Shown: positions 46,849 through 54,661 of the stretch, piece by piece
Layout of the letters: the number at the start of each line of letters is the position of its first letter
Position numbering within the stretch: the stretch's first letter is position 1
Source of the DNA: a virus
DNA length: 55,287 nucleotides
IMG/VR virus record: IMGVR_UViG_3300024999_000131
Span: 1-55,287 of that record
Strand: one strand, 5' to 3'
Position numbers and translations under genes: made by a program
The notes under the pieces: generated by a model
Told to the model about the DNA's origin: nothing
Seen by the model: the letters and a program-made list of their open reading frames with translations, nothing else
Databases searched by the model: none

Positions 46849-46883
46849 ACAATTTCTTGGATTTGAAAGGAGATAATAAATAT

Positions 46884-47033
46884 ATGCAATTTGTACTAGA
46901 AGTATATATAGAAGCAGATTCTTTAGAAACTGCTAAAGATATAGCACATGATATTCATGAGATATTGGGTAATAATGGTATTAACAATAGTATTAATGTT
47001 ATAAATGATACTAATGATGAAAAAGATTTCTAA
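46884..47033 (+). CDS. Small acidic protein
   Basis: A 49-residue ORF (MQFVLEVYIEADSLETAKDI) with AAAGGAG upstream. It has a strand-helix pattern and a very acidic tail (NDTNDEKDF). Unknown. Confidence 0.63.
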   Translation: MQFVLEVYIEADSLETAKDIAHDIHEILGNNGINNSINVINDTNDEKDF

Positions 47034-47088
47034 TATCAAGATTAAATAACATTTAAATTAATTTTAGAAAGAAGGTTTATATAAAATT

Positions 47089-47229
47089 ATGTTGAAAAAT
47101 AAATATTCTCTCAACAATATTTCCATTGAATCAAATTATAAAGACAAATTATTATCTCTAAAAGAGCAGTTCTGTAATTATTATTGTCCTAACAAAGCAG
47201 AAATTGAAGATTGGGAGAATATCTTTTAG
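47089..47229 (+). CDS. Small protein, unknown
   Basis: A 46-residue ORF (MLKNKYSLNNISIESNYKDK) with AGAAAGAAGGTT about 13 bases upstream. It contains CNYYCPNKAEIEDWE. The 148 bases after it hold only the binding sites of the next gene. Function unknown. Confidence 0.55.
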   Translation: MLKNKYSLNNISIESNYKDKLLSLKEQFCNYYCPNKAEIEDWENIF

Positions 47230-47377
47230 ATAGACAATTCGTTTGCCATCTTTGTCAGATAAATGATTACATAACTTTCATCAGAGATGAACTATAATAC
47301 TCACCATTTTAATTAAATAAACATAAAGCAAAAAGACAGAAAGGAGGTGATGAAAAGAAAGGAGGATCAATCTATAA

Positions 47378-47530
47378 ATGGAAGAACTGAAAAAATGGTT
47401 GATTAATGAAATAAATTCTATCAATAAAGATTCACACAATGAAAGTACCTATGCGTGGAGTAAGGGATTTAAAAAAGCTTTATTAGAAGTTTTAGATAAA
47501 ATAAATAAGATTGAAAAGGAGAGAAAATAA
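47378..47530 (+). CDS. Small helical protein next to the TnpB element
   Basis: A 50-residue ORF (MEELKKWLINEINSINKDSH, YAWSKGFKKALLEVLDKI) with AAAGGAGGAT upstream. It looks like a complete small phage protein. Its last codons carry the ribosome binding site (AAAAGGAGAG) of the frame that continues into tnpB, and its stop is followed directly by that ATG. Confidence 0.65.
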   Translation: MEELKKWLINEINSINKDSHNESTYAWSKGFKKALLEVLDKINKIEKERK

Positions 47531-48763
47531 ATGGCAATAAGAACTGAACAAATTGATGTATCATTCAACCTAAAACTTCAAAAAGACCTCCAAGAACATG
47601 AAATTATTTGCTCTTACTGTGAAAATAATATGATAAAGTCTTTTAAAGTTAGACTTGAACCTAATAATAAACAAAATTCTTTACTCTTTGGTTGTGCTGG
47701 AACTGGTAGATGGGCTTATAACTTTGCTTTAGCTAAAATTCAGGAACATTATAAAGAAACTGGTAAATTCTTAAAAGATGGAGAGATTAGAAAACAGATT
47801 ACTCAATTAAAGAAAACTGATGAATTTAAATGGTTAAATAAATATAGTGCATCTACCATATCTCAGCATGTAAAAGATGCCGATAATGCTTATAAGAAAT
47901 TCTTTAAAGGATTAAGTAATTTTCCTAAATTCAAAAGTAAGAAAAAAAGTAAACCTAGTTTTTATAGTAGATACGATAGAATATCTTTTACATTAACACA
48001 TGTGCAATTAGAAAAAATAGGTAAAATAAAATTATCTGAATACAATAGAATACCAATAGGTAAAACTATTAAATATATGAATCCAAGAGTCACGTTTGAT
48101 GGATTAAATTGGTATTTATCTATTGCTGTTGAATTAGAAAATAATATTAATCCTATTTTAATCAATGAAAAATTAGGTATAGATGTGGGTGTAAAAGATT
48201 TGGCAATTGTTAGCAATGGCAATGTGTATAAAAACATTAATAAATCCAAAACTATCAAAAAATTAGAGAAGAAATTAAAAAGATTACAACGAAAAGTTTC
48301 TAAGAAGTATCTGATGAATAAACAAGATAAAAAATTCATTAAGACAAATAATATCAAGAAACTTGAATTTGAAATCCAAAAGGTTTATAAAAGACTTAGT
48401 AACATTCGTACCGATTACATTCAAAAAGTTTCCACAGAGATTGTGAAATTCAAACCATCTCGTATAGTAATGGAAACATTGAATATAAAAGATATGATGA
48501 AAAATAGACATTTATCAAAAGCGATACAACAGCAAAAATTATATGAGTTCAAAATATTATTAAAATATAAAAGTATAAGAGATGGTATTGAATTTATAGA
48601 AGCCGATAGATGGTATCCTTCTTCTAAAACTTGTTCAGAATGCGGATATAAAAAATTAAAATTGAGTTTAGGAGAAAGAGAATTTATTTGTGAAAGTTGT
48701 GGTTGTATTATAGACAGAGACTTAAATGCTGCGGTAAATTTATCACAATATGAAATAGCATAG
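47531..48763 (+). CDS. tnpB: TnpB RNA-guided nuclease (IS200/IS605 family) with foreign N-terminus
   Basis: The 410-residue frame holds a complete TnpB from Met 34: FKVRLEPNNKQNSLLFGCAG, RuvC Asp in LGIDVGVKDLAI near 216, Glu in IVMETLNIKDMM near 313, zinc finger CSECGYKKL...CESCGCI, and the final Asp in IDRDLNAAVNLS near 395. All catalytic residues are intact. Residues 1-33 are unlike TnpB and read as the start of a phage CxxC protein (LQKDLQEHEIICSYC). The element thus seems inserted in frame into a phage gene. There is no tnpA, so it would need one in trans to move. Confidence 0.92.
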   Translation: MAIRTEQIDVSFNLKLQKDLQEHEIICSYCENNMIKSFKVRLEPNNKQNSLLFGCAGTGRWAYNFALAKIQEHYKETGKFLKDGEIRKQITQLKKTDEFKWLNKYSASTISQHVKDADNAYKKFFKGLSNFPKFKSKKKSKPSFYSRYDRISFTLTHVQLEKIGKIKLSEYNRIPIGKTIKYMNPRVTFDGLNWYLSIAVELENNINPILINEKLGIDVGVKDLAIVSNGNVYKNINKSKTIKKLEKKLKRLQRKVSKKYLMNKQDKKFIKTNNIKKLEFEIQKVYKRLSNIRTDYIQKVSTEIVKFKPSRIVMETLNIKDMMKNRHLSKAIQQQKLYEFKILLKYKSIRDGIEFIEADRWYPSSKTCSECGYKKLKLSLGEREFICESCGCIIDRDLNAAVNLSQYEIA

Positions 48764-48951
48764 ATTTTGCTTATATAAGTTATACCATATGTACCGTAAG
48801 TTATACGGGAATTTACGCCTTTAGACTATTAACAAACATGAGTAGTAGAAATACGAAAGTGAGTAGGATGAATAAGGAAATAAACATGGAAGTTATACTT
48901 TTTATAAAGCTATACTTTTTATAAGTTTTATGTAACGGCACAGGACTTCAA
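48764..48951 (+). ncRNA. Probable omega-RNA and right end of the TnpB element
   Basis: The noncoding stretch after tnpB has two GTTATAC-containing hairpin segments (AGTTATACCATATG, AAGTTATACGGG) and a tandem pair of TATACTTTTTATAA. It ends in GGCACAGGACTTCAA. TnpB elements make the guide-scaffold RNA from exactly this region, with the guide just past the right end. TCAA at 48948-48951 matches a right cleavage signal used by IS608-like elements. The exact end is inferred. Confidence 0.55.
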
Positions 48952-48980
48952 GTAGATAATAATAAGCAAGCATCAAATAA

Positions 48981-49082
48981 TTACTTAAAGAACTTCAGGA
49001 ATTTCTAAATAAATGGTGTGAAGAGAACAAACGAGGGACTACGACTTATTATGCTGATTGTAGTGTTGGAATTTTATTATAA
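48981..49082 (+). pseudogene. 3' remnant of a phage gene interrupted by the TnpB element
   Basis: After the element a frame without start reads LLKELQEFLNKWCEENKRGT, TTYYADCSVGILL and stops at TAA 49080-49082. The composition is coherent coding sequence, and a stop (48978) lies just upstream at the supposed element junction. It may be the displaced end of the gene whose start is fused to tnpB, or of a neighbour. Confidence 0.5.
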
Positions 49083-49099
49083 GACAGAGGTGATTGTAA

Positions 49100-49303
49100 A
49101 TGAAATCTTGGGAACATTTTGCTAAGACTTGGTACAACATTGATATTTCATTAGCAATAAAGAATATAAAATCTGGCTCAATTGTAAAGTGTAAAGTAAA
49201 TGATGAAGGATATTTGTTTAATATTCCTAATAAAATTAATCAAAATATAAATTCTGAAATGATTAATAATGGAAAATGGTATGTTTATACTTGGTCTGAT
49301 TAG
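49100..49303 (+). CDS. Small protein, unknown
   Basis: A 67-residue ORF with AGAGGTGATTG upstream: MKSWEHFAKTWYNIDISLAI, then SIVKCKVNDEGYLFNIP. It appears to be a beta-barrel-like small protein. It is the first intact gene after the TnpB element. Confidence 0.65.
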   Translation: MKSWEHFAKTWYNIDISLAIKNIKSGSIVKCKVNDEGYLFNIPNKINQNINSEMINNGKWYVYTWSD

Positions 49304-49344
49304 GTCAATAAAAATAAAATCAATAGTAGAAAGAAGGAAAATAA

Positions 49345-49665
49345 ATGAGTTTATCAATACAAGAAGATACCAATAATATTCTAGGTAGAAAATATAATGT
49401 TGAATATAAAGTAAATAATGATTCAATACATACATTTTCTAATGTCTTAACTAATGTAGATGGTAATTATTTTTGGTTTAGTAGTTTAGAAGATGGATTA
49501 GATATTGTTCGCCAAGATAAAATTGTGACAATGATCTGTTTAGAAAGAAATAAACCATCAACTAAATGCGTAAGTAACAATATAGATTCTTTTGATGTTG
49601 CTGTATATTGTTTTACAGGAGATGATGGAATATTTGTTTGCGACAATTGCGTTGATCCTGATTAA
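49345..49665 (+). CDS. Unknown protein with Sm-like pattern
   Basis: The 106-residue product (AAGAAGGAAAA upstream) has RKYNVEYKVNNDSIHTFSNV, LTNVDGNYFWFSS and LDIVRQDKIVTMICLERN, the five-strand rhythm of small Sm/SH3-like barrels, and ends in FVCDNCVDPD with a Cys pair. No assignment is safe. Confidence 0.62.
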   Translation: MSLSIQEDTNNILGRKYNVEYKVNNDSIHTFSNVLTNVDGNYFWFSSLEDGLDIVRQDKIVTMICLERNKPSTKCVSNNIDSFDVAVYCFTGDDGIFVCDNCVDPD

Positions 49666-49705
49666 ATAAAATAATGATTTTATTCCATGAAAGAAGTTGA
49701 TTATA

Positions 49706-50095
49706 ATGTTTAATCCCTTCGCTAAACAATATAATAAAGGTTTGCAAGATGGTTATACAAAAGGCTATGAAGAAGGTCAAACTGAAGCCTATAATATTGG
49801 CTTTGATAAAGGAGAAAATCATGGTTATCAGAAAGCATATAGTGAAGTGACAGAATACATAAATAAAACTAAACAAGAAAATCCAAACAGAATAGAAACA
49901 AATGAAGAATTGACAGATTCGATAATGTTATTTCTTAAATCCATAGCAGAAATAGTAAATACAAAATTCTTCATACACACATGTTTTGAAACCTCTGATT
50001 CTAAATTTATTAAAAAATATTTAGATTTTATTGATTATGCAGAAAGCAGTTTTGAGTTGAAAGTAAAAATATATTTGATTTGGAAAGGAGAATAA
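49706..50095 (+). CDS. Protein with Gly-Tyr heptad-like repeats
   Basis: ATG 49706 (AAAGAAGTTG upstream) gives 129 residues. The start has repeats spaced four residues apart (NKGLQDGYTKGYEEGQTEAY, NIGFDKGENHGYQKAY), a Gly-x3-Gly pattern typical of a helical ladder in phage and secretion proteins. The rest is helical. The binding site is weaker than average. Confidence 0.65.
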   Translation: MFNPFAKQYNKGLQDGYTKGYEEGQTEAYNIGFDKGENHGYQKAYSEVTEYINKTKQENPNRIETNEELTDSIMLFLKSIAEIVNTKFFIHTCFETSDSKFIKKYLDFIDYAESSFELKVKIYLIWKGE

Positions 50096-50098
50096 ACA

Positions 50099-50236
50099 AT
50101 GGGAACAGAATGTGAATTTTGTTATTACAACTCATTTGGCGAATGCACTAGAGAAAATAATGAAGGTAAAATTGGCGTTTGTTGGATGGAATCGTCTGGG
50201 GAGAATACTAACCACTCGAAAGATAAATTTAATTGA
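50099..50236 (+). CDS. Tiny four-Cys protein
   Basis: A 45-residue ORF with AAAGGAGAAT upstream, containing ECEFCYYNSFGECTREN and IGVCWMESS. The CxxC...C...C spacing matches the tiny proteins at 17931 and 24839. Probably zinc-binding. Confidence 0.65.
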   Translation: MGTECEFCYYNSFGECTRENNEGKIGVCWMESSGENTNHSKDKFN

Positions 50237-50257
50237 TTTAAGAAAGAAGGAAATAAA

Positions 50258-50470
50258 ATGAAAACATTTATATTTGTATTAAAAGATTATAACAATCTAT
50301 ATGATGATGTTTGTATTAAAGTTTTAGCAGAGGATATTCAATCAGCATTAAATAAATTTAAAGATATTGACCTTGATGAATTATTAAAATGGTTTAATTT
50401 TGTAGATGACAATCATAATTTCGACTTTAGATCATTATATGATTTAGATTTGATGTGTGCTATACAATAG
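50258..50470 (+). CDS. Small acidic protein
   Basis: A 70-residue ORF (MKTFIFVLKDYNNLYDDVCI) with AGAAAGAAGGAAA upstream; a strand-helix pattern with IQSALNKFKDIDLDELLKWF. Unknown function, but a coherent fold of the beta-alpha type common in phages. Confidence 0.65.
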   Translation: MKTFIFVLKDYNNLYDDVCIKVLAEDIQSALNKFKDIDLDELLKWFNFVDDNHNFDFRSLYDLDLMCAIQ

Positions 50471-50512
50471 GTTGAAACAACTGTTCCAAAGGCAAGAAAG
50501 GAGGATAATTAA

Positions 50513-50704
50513 GTGGACATCTTACTCTACAACTCAAAAGATGAAGTAGTAACCGCATACACATCAAACATTCCCAACTATAAAAATGGTGAAGAAATGA
50601 CCATCAAAGGTAGCAATAAATCCTACAAAGTTGTTGATATCAATAAATATCGTATTATGGGTTATGATGAACATGTTGCTTTAGAATTAAAAGTTATTAA
50701 GTAA
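50513..50704 (+). CDS. Small protein, GTG start
   Basis: GTG 50513 with AAAGGAGGATAA upstream encodes 63 residues: DILLYNSKDEVVTAYTSNIP, NGEEMTIKGSNKSYKVVDIN, ending ELKVIK. This is a small SH3/OB-like beta pattern. No function recognised. Confidence 0.65.
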   Translation: MDILLYNSKDEVVTAYTSNIPNYKNGEEMTIKGSNKSYKVVDINKYRIMGYDEHVALELKVIK

Positions 50705-50747
50705 TTACATACTAAAAATAAATAATTATCAAAAGGAGTGAAAAACA

Positions 50748-50939
50748 ATGGATAAAAACACTCTCGTCTCATGCACAGATTGTATCAATTGGAATAATTT
50801 AAAAGAAAAGCTAGAAGCATATTTTGGATGTAATACTGCATTATGTAATAAATGCAAATGTAACAATTGTGACTGTAGTTATCCAGAGATAAGTAAGGCG
50901 TTAAACTATAGACAAAAATTTGTACTAAGAAAGAATTGA
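50748..50939 (+). CDS. Small Cys-rich protein
   Basis: The 63-residue product (AAAAGGAGTG upstream) has SCTDCINWN and a dense cluster CNTALCNKCKCNNCDC. Eight Cys suggest two zinc ions or a metal cluster. No family is recognised. Confidence 0.67.
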   Translation: MDKNTLVSCTDCINWNNLKEKLEAYFGCNTALCNKCKCNNCDCSYPEISKALNYRQKFVLRKN

Positions 50940-50943
50940 TATT

Positions 50944-51126
50944 ATGAATCAAAACTGCAATCTCATAAAATGTATTCACAACATGACAAATTCTATTGCT
51001 TTATGTTTAGGTGTTTCTAAGTTAGAATATAATGATTCTAATATTTGTTGGTTGGATATGAAAGTAAAACCTAATAGTTTAAAATGCCCTAAATATAAGT
51101 ACATAGAATCTGCTGATAATCAATAA
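50944..51126 (+). CDS. Small Cys-containing protein
   Basis: A 60-residue ORF four bases after the previous stop (weak AAAGAATTG upstream, so probably coupled). It has Cys in NQNCNLIKCIHN, ALCLGV, ICWLD and LKCPKYKYIE. Likely metal binding; function unknown. Confidence 0.6.
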   Translation: MNQNCNLIKCIHNMTNSIALCLGVSKLEYNDSNICWLDMKVKPNSLKCPKYKYIESADNQ

Positions 51127-51153
51127 ATTGAATTAAAAGGAGAATGATTTAAT

Positions 51154-51330
51154 ATGACTGAAAATACAAAACTTACAAACAAGGAACTAGAAACAAAACA
51201 CTACAATCGCATGATGGAATTTTTAATCACAGATTTTGAGGGCAGAGATTTTGAAGAATGTGATATTATTTTAAGACAAATTATTAAAGTCGCATATGAG
51301 CTATTAAATGAGCCTGACTTATTGAAATAG
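51154..51330 (+). CDS. Small helical protein
   Basis: A 58-residue ORF with AAAAGGAGAATG upstream: MTENTKLTNKELETKHYNRM, then acidic GRDFEECDIILRQIIKVAYE. Predominantly helical. No function. The gap after it (51331-51424) holds only a 7-bp hairpin (TTGTGGT 51381-51387, ACCACAA 51393-51399). Confidence 0.65.
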   Translation: MTENTKLTNKELETKHYNRMMEFLITDFEGRDFEECDIILRQIIKVAYELLNEPDLLK

Positions 51331-51424
51331 AAATGCTTATGTGAGCGATAGAATGGCATGTAGAATGGTTTAGAACTTGATTGTGGTACAAAACCACAAG
51401 GCAAAATTAAAGGAGGAATACATA

Positions 51425-51751
51425 ATGAAAGATTTTGATTTGCAATTCTTTATGGATAAAGTAAACGAAAAACCGATTCAAATTGAATTTATGAATACAG
51501 ATGAAGATTTGGTTGCATTAATTAATTTAGTTATAACTAATGCAGAAATCAAAGAAGAAAGTTATTGGAATATACTTACGATCAATGATGATATAATGAT
51601 TTATTTCGATGACTTTGAAGTTGGTGAATTAGAAACTACTAAAAATGCTTTATGTTTATATAAAGGAGGAGAAGTTTTGATCAATATTTATTTGCCAGAA
51701 GGAGACGATTGGGAAAGTAATACTGGAGTTATTGGATTTGCACGATATTAA
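51425..51751 (+). CDS. Unknown acidic protein
   Basis: ATG 51425 follows AAAGGAGGAATA; the ATG/TTG at 51377 lies in the hairpin and is rejected. The 108-residue product (MKDFDLQFFMDKVNEKPIQI) is very acidic and beta-rich (DEDLVALINLVITNAEI; KGGEVLINIYLPEGDDW). No family. Confidence 0.68.
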   Translation: MKDFDLQFFMDKVNEKPIQIEFMNTDEDLVALINLVITNAEIKEESYWNILTINDDIMIYFDDFEVGELETTKNALCLYKGGEVLINIYLPEGDDWESNTGVIGFARY

Positions 51752-51866
51752 GTGTGGAATGTATTGGATATATGAAATGTATAAATAATTATTTATGTTG
51801 ATCTTGTTAATGAATTAATATATAATTGGTTTTAGGATTACATATAAAAAATAAATTGAAAAGGAT

Positions 51867-52364
51867 GTGAATAAGATAGCAAAAGGCAAAGGAATTAATC
51901 TTACTCCTAGAGAACCAAAAAAGGAAGACAAATATAAGGAAACTAGTGATATTAAGCAAGAATATAAATTTTCTATTGAAAGCAAAGGAATTTACATTGG
52001 ATTTAATGAAGAACACAGAGGACAAGAATGTACTGTTATAAAGAGAAGTGCAAGAAAAAATACTCATTATTATATGATAAAATTTGATGATAATGAAGAA
52101 TTAAAAGATATTACTAATGTATTTTTGAAAACTTTTGAAGAATATGAACAATGGTTGTTAGATCATGATAATGAAAACGAAAATGATACTGAGGATATTT
52201 CTGATATTGAGAGAAAGATTATTGAGGCAGGTCTTATTCCTTATCTAAATTCTAAATCATGTCTATCACCTATTGTTTATACGGAAATGAGGTGCAATGA
52301 ATGCAATTATGAATCTAGATGTATTTATCATTCAAAACATAACTACAAGAAGGCTAAATTTTAA
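51867..52364 (+). CDS. Unknown protein with C-terminal Cys cluster; start uncertain
   Basis: GTG 51867 is only two bases after AAGG, which is too close, while the in-frame ATA at 51876 is 11 bases away and gives a natural-looking start (AKGKGINLTPREPKKEDKYK). The product is about 163-165 residues. It has a basic N-terminus, SKGIYIGFNEEHRGQECTVI (an SH3-like strand pattern), an acidic middle and MRCNECNYESRCIYHSKH at the end, a possible zinc site. Function unknown. Confidence 0.62.
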   Translation: MNKIAKGKGINLTPREPKKEDKYKETSDIKQEYKFSIESKGIYIGFNEEHRGQECTVIKRSARKNTHYYMIKFDDNEELKDITNVFLKTFEEYEQWLLDHDNENENDTEDISDIERKIIEAGLIPYLNSKSCLSPIVYTEMRCNECNYESRCIYHSKHNYKKAKF

Positions 52365-52396
52365 ATAATTTTTTGAGTTAAGAGAGGAAGATTTCG

Positions 52397-53002
52397 TTGA
52401 AAACACAAATAAATAAATATGAAAATGATTGGATAGATGCAAAAAATAAATGTCGCACAACCGTAAATAAAGATTCAACAGAAAATGAACCCAATAGTGA
52501 ATTCAAAACACAACTGCTCATATCCGAACATTCACCATGCAGATTAATTAAAGTAAATTGGATATGGAAGAATATCAAATCATGGGTATCTGTTCATTGG
52601 TCAAGGCATAAATGGGAATGCTTTATAAGTACACAGAGAAGCGATAGAACAGGTATAGACAGAGATAAAGAACCCCAAGGGACATTAGTTACCTTCGAAG
52701 GTGAAGCAAACGCTCAGAATCTAATTGACACAATGAGAAAGAGATTATGCTTTCAGGCTAGTAAAGAAACTAGAGAATTGGCTGAAGATTTAAAGGTTGC
52801 AATTAGTAAAACTGAAGTTGAATTATCAGATGTATTGGTTCCTAATTGTATATATCGGGCAAGCTGTCCTGAATTTGAGAATTGTGGATTTTGGAACAAA
52901 TTTATTGGTAAATATCATGTTGTAGATATGTTAGATATTAAATCAAGATATAAATTATATAATGGAGATTTTTACACTAGAAAAAGAAAGGAGATTGAAT
53001 AA
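52397..53002 (+). CDS. ThyX-like (flavin-dependent thymidylate synthase-like) protein
   Basis: TTG 52397 (AGAGGAAG upstream) encodes 201 residues. WVSVHWSRHKWECFISTQRS, followed by DRTG, resembles the ThyX RHRxxS motif with its following Ser/Gln/Arg-Asp-Arg region. LIDTMRKRLCFQASKETREL resembles the helix containing Ala-Gln-x-Glu-Ile-Arg, here with Ser-Lys-Glu-Thr-Arg. It lies directly before the monophosphate kinase, with dCMP deaminase and dUTPase upstream. That context favours dUMP methylation, but the motifs are degenerate and activity is unproven. Confidence 0.55.
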   Translation: MKTQINKYENDWIDAKNKCRTTVNKDSTENEPNSEFKTQLLISEHSPCRLIKVNWIWKNIKSWVSVHWSRHKWECFISTQRSDRTGIDRDKEPQGTLVTFEGEANAQNLIDTMRKRLCFQASKETRELAEDLKVAISKTEVELSDVLVPNCIYRASCPEFENCGFWNKFIGKYHVVDMLDIKSRYKLYNGDFYTRKRKEIE

Positions 53003-53541
53003 TGCCAATCATAATTCCAATTTCAGGGAAGGCAGAATCAGGCAAGGATTTGACTGCCACACTACTTAAAATAGAATTACAAAAACAAGGTAAAAGAATA
53101 TTAATTATAAATTATGGCGATCAACTTAAATTTCTTTGTCAAAAATATTTTGGCTGGAATGGCGAAAAAGATATTAAAGGTAGAGAATTATTACAGAAAA
53201 TAGGGACAGAAAAGGTAAGAGCAAAAAATAATAATTATTGGGTAGATAATGTAATTGAATTAGTTAAAGTTTTTGAAGATGATTATGACTATGTTCTCAT
53301 ACCGGATACAAGATTCGCTAATGAAATTGAGAGATGGGATAATTATTATGAATTTATATCATTGCGTATTGAAAGATTAAATCATGAAAACAAACTTACA
53401 CCAGAACAAAGATTACATTCTTCTGAAACAGCATTAGATAATTATGATTTTGATTATTACATAAAATGTGAGACTAAAGAAGAAAAAGAACAAGAAGTAA
53501 TTAAGTTTATAGAATATTTGAATGAAAGAGTTGGTGATTAA
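53002..53541 (+). CDS. Deoxynucleoside monophosphate kinase
   Basis: The start overlaps the previous stop (TAATG). The 179-residue product has the P-loop IPISGKAESGKDLTATLL at residues 5-22, a nucleotide-binding NYGDQLKFLCQKYFGWNG, the conserved LLQKIGTEKVR, and YVLIPDTRFANEIE, the order seen in phage dNMP kinases of the T4 gp1 type. It would convert dTMP, dGMP and similar nucleotides to diphosphates. It is probably coupled to the ThyX-like gene. Confidence 0.85.
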   Translation: MPIIIPISGKAESGKDLTATLLKIELQKQGKRILIINYGDQLKFLCQKYFGWNGEKDIKGRELLQKIGTEKVRAKNNNYWVDNVIELVKVFEDDYDYVLIPDTRFANEIERWDNYYEFISLRIERLNHENKLTPEQRLHSSETALDNYDFDYYIKCETKEEKEQEVIKFIEYLNERVGD

Positions 53542-54115
53542 TATAAAACCTCGACTATTTTGTGACATAGATAATCCCATAACCTCTTCTACCGAAGCTT
53601 TCTGTTCAGTTTACTCACAAATTTATAAAGATCATCCTGATTATATTCATCCTATATGGCAGAACGTAAATAAATGGGATTTTGCAGATGAATTACCTTT
53701 GCTCAAAGGAGTTAAAGAAGTAGAAGAGATATTCGGTAAAAGAGATTTCTTTAATAATCTTAAATTTATTAATCACAATACATATGAAGTATTAAAACAA
53801 TTAAATAAAAAATATGAAATTATTCTAGTGTCGATAGGGAGTTTTAATAATATATCATACAAGTCTCAATGGGTTAAAAATAATTTACCATTTATCACTG
53901 AATCTATATTTTTAGTTAATCATGGAAGCAAAATGACAAAATCATTAGTCAATATGTCAGGTAAGGGTAACGTCTTTTTGGAAGATGTAGAAAGTAACTT
54001 AAATAGCGTCATAGTAGAACGACCCATATGCTTTGGAAGTATTAAGTCTTGGAATGAAAATTGGCAAAGTGAGAAAGCTTTTAATTGGACTGATGTTGCA
54101 AATAAATTACTATAG
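53522..54115 (+). CDS. 5'(3')-deoxyribonucleotidase-like HAD protein
   Basis: The frame overlaps the kinase by up to 20 bases. Starts ATG 53522, GTG 53534 or ATT 53537 are all possible; none has a clean binding site. The product of about 193-197 residues has HAD motif 1 LFCDIDNPITSS (Asp-x-Asp), motif 2 EIILVSIGS, and motif 4 NVFLEDVESNL. Cap residues (PDYIHPIWQNVNKWDF) resemble NT5C-type deoxynucleotidases. It could trim unwanted dNMPs and balance pools. Confidence 0.75.
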   Translation: MKELVINIKPRLFCDIDNPITSSTEAFCSVYSQIYKDHPDYIHPIWQNVNKWDFADELPLLKGVKEVEEIFGKRDFFNNLKFINHNTYEVLKQLNKKYEIILVSIGSFNNISYKSQWVKNNLPFITESIFLVNHGSKMTKSLVNMSGKGNVFLEDVESNLNSVIVERPICFGSIKSWNENWQSEKAFNWTDVANKLL

Positions 54116-54157
54116 TATAAGTTTAAAATAAAATATAAAAAGAAGGGATCAAAACAT

Positions 54158-54637
54158 ATGAGAAATAGAAAATTATACATCCCAGATTCGTGCCGGAAGT
54201 GTGATAGGGAAAGTTCATGTACGTACCCCTGTGAGGACGCTTATAATGAGTTTAAAATGCAAAATCCTCAAAATCAAGAAAATTTACTTTGTAACGAAAC
54301 GTACAATCAGCCTGTAGCAAGGGTTTCAGAGGATGATACATACGATAGGACAACACTTTCGTTGGGTTGTGAAGACATAAATTCTATTTTGGAATATGAT
54401 GTCTCAGATCCAGAATACTTACAAATAGTAAATGGCCTTCGAACTCCAAGCGATGCTATAAACTTCAAACTATTACTTGAATATATGAGTGAAGAAAATA
54501 GAGAATATGCAAAAGAAAACAGCTTGTGTGAAATTTGTCATAATGAATTAAAACTTGTTCAAGACAGAGGAGAAGTGTGGGGAGCTAAAAATGTAGTTAT
54601 TGGAGAATATTCTAGTTGCCCAAATGGATGCAATTAA
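54158..54637 (+). CDS. Unknown protein with N- and C-terminal Cys clusters
   Basis: The 159-residue product (AGAAGGGATC upstream) begins with DSCRKCDRESSCTYPCEDAY (four Cys) and ends with CEICHNELKLVQD and SSCPNGCN, a treble-clef-like zinc finger. The centre is acidic and helical. A run GTAGCAAGGGTTTC inside its coding sequence resembles the loop motif of the stem-loop at 12903. Function unknown. Confidence 0.68.
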   Translation: MRNRKLYIPDSCRKCDRESSCTYPCEDAYNEFKMQNPQNQENLLCNETYNQPVARVSEDDTYDRTTLSLGCEDINSILEYDVSDPEYLQIVNGLRTPSDAINFKLLLEYMSEENREYAKENSLCEICHNELKLVQDRGEVWGAKNVVIGEYSSCPNGCN

Positions 54638-54661
54638 TTTATGTGTAAGAGAGCATAAACA

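Noticed and set aside
47351-47407. 18-codon ORF starting ATG 47350 next to GGAGGTG
   Set aside because: The start is too close to the ribosome binding site, and the frame overlaps the start of the better-supported gene at 47378.
47962-48357. 131-codon hydrophobic ORF on the minus strand
   Set aside because: It is antisense to tnpB. Long minus frames rich in Phe, Leu and Ile arise automatically opposite Lys-rich coding sequence.
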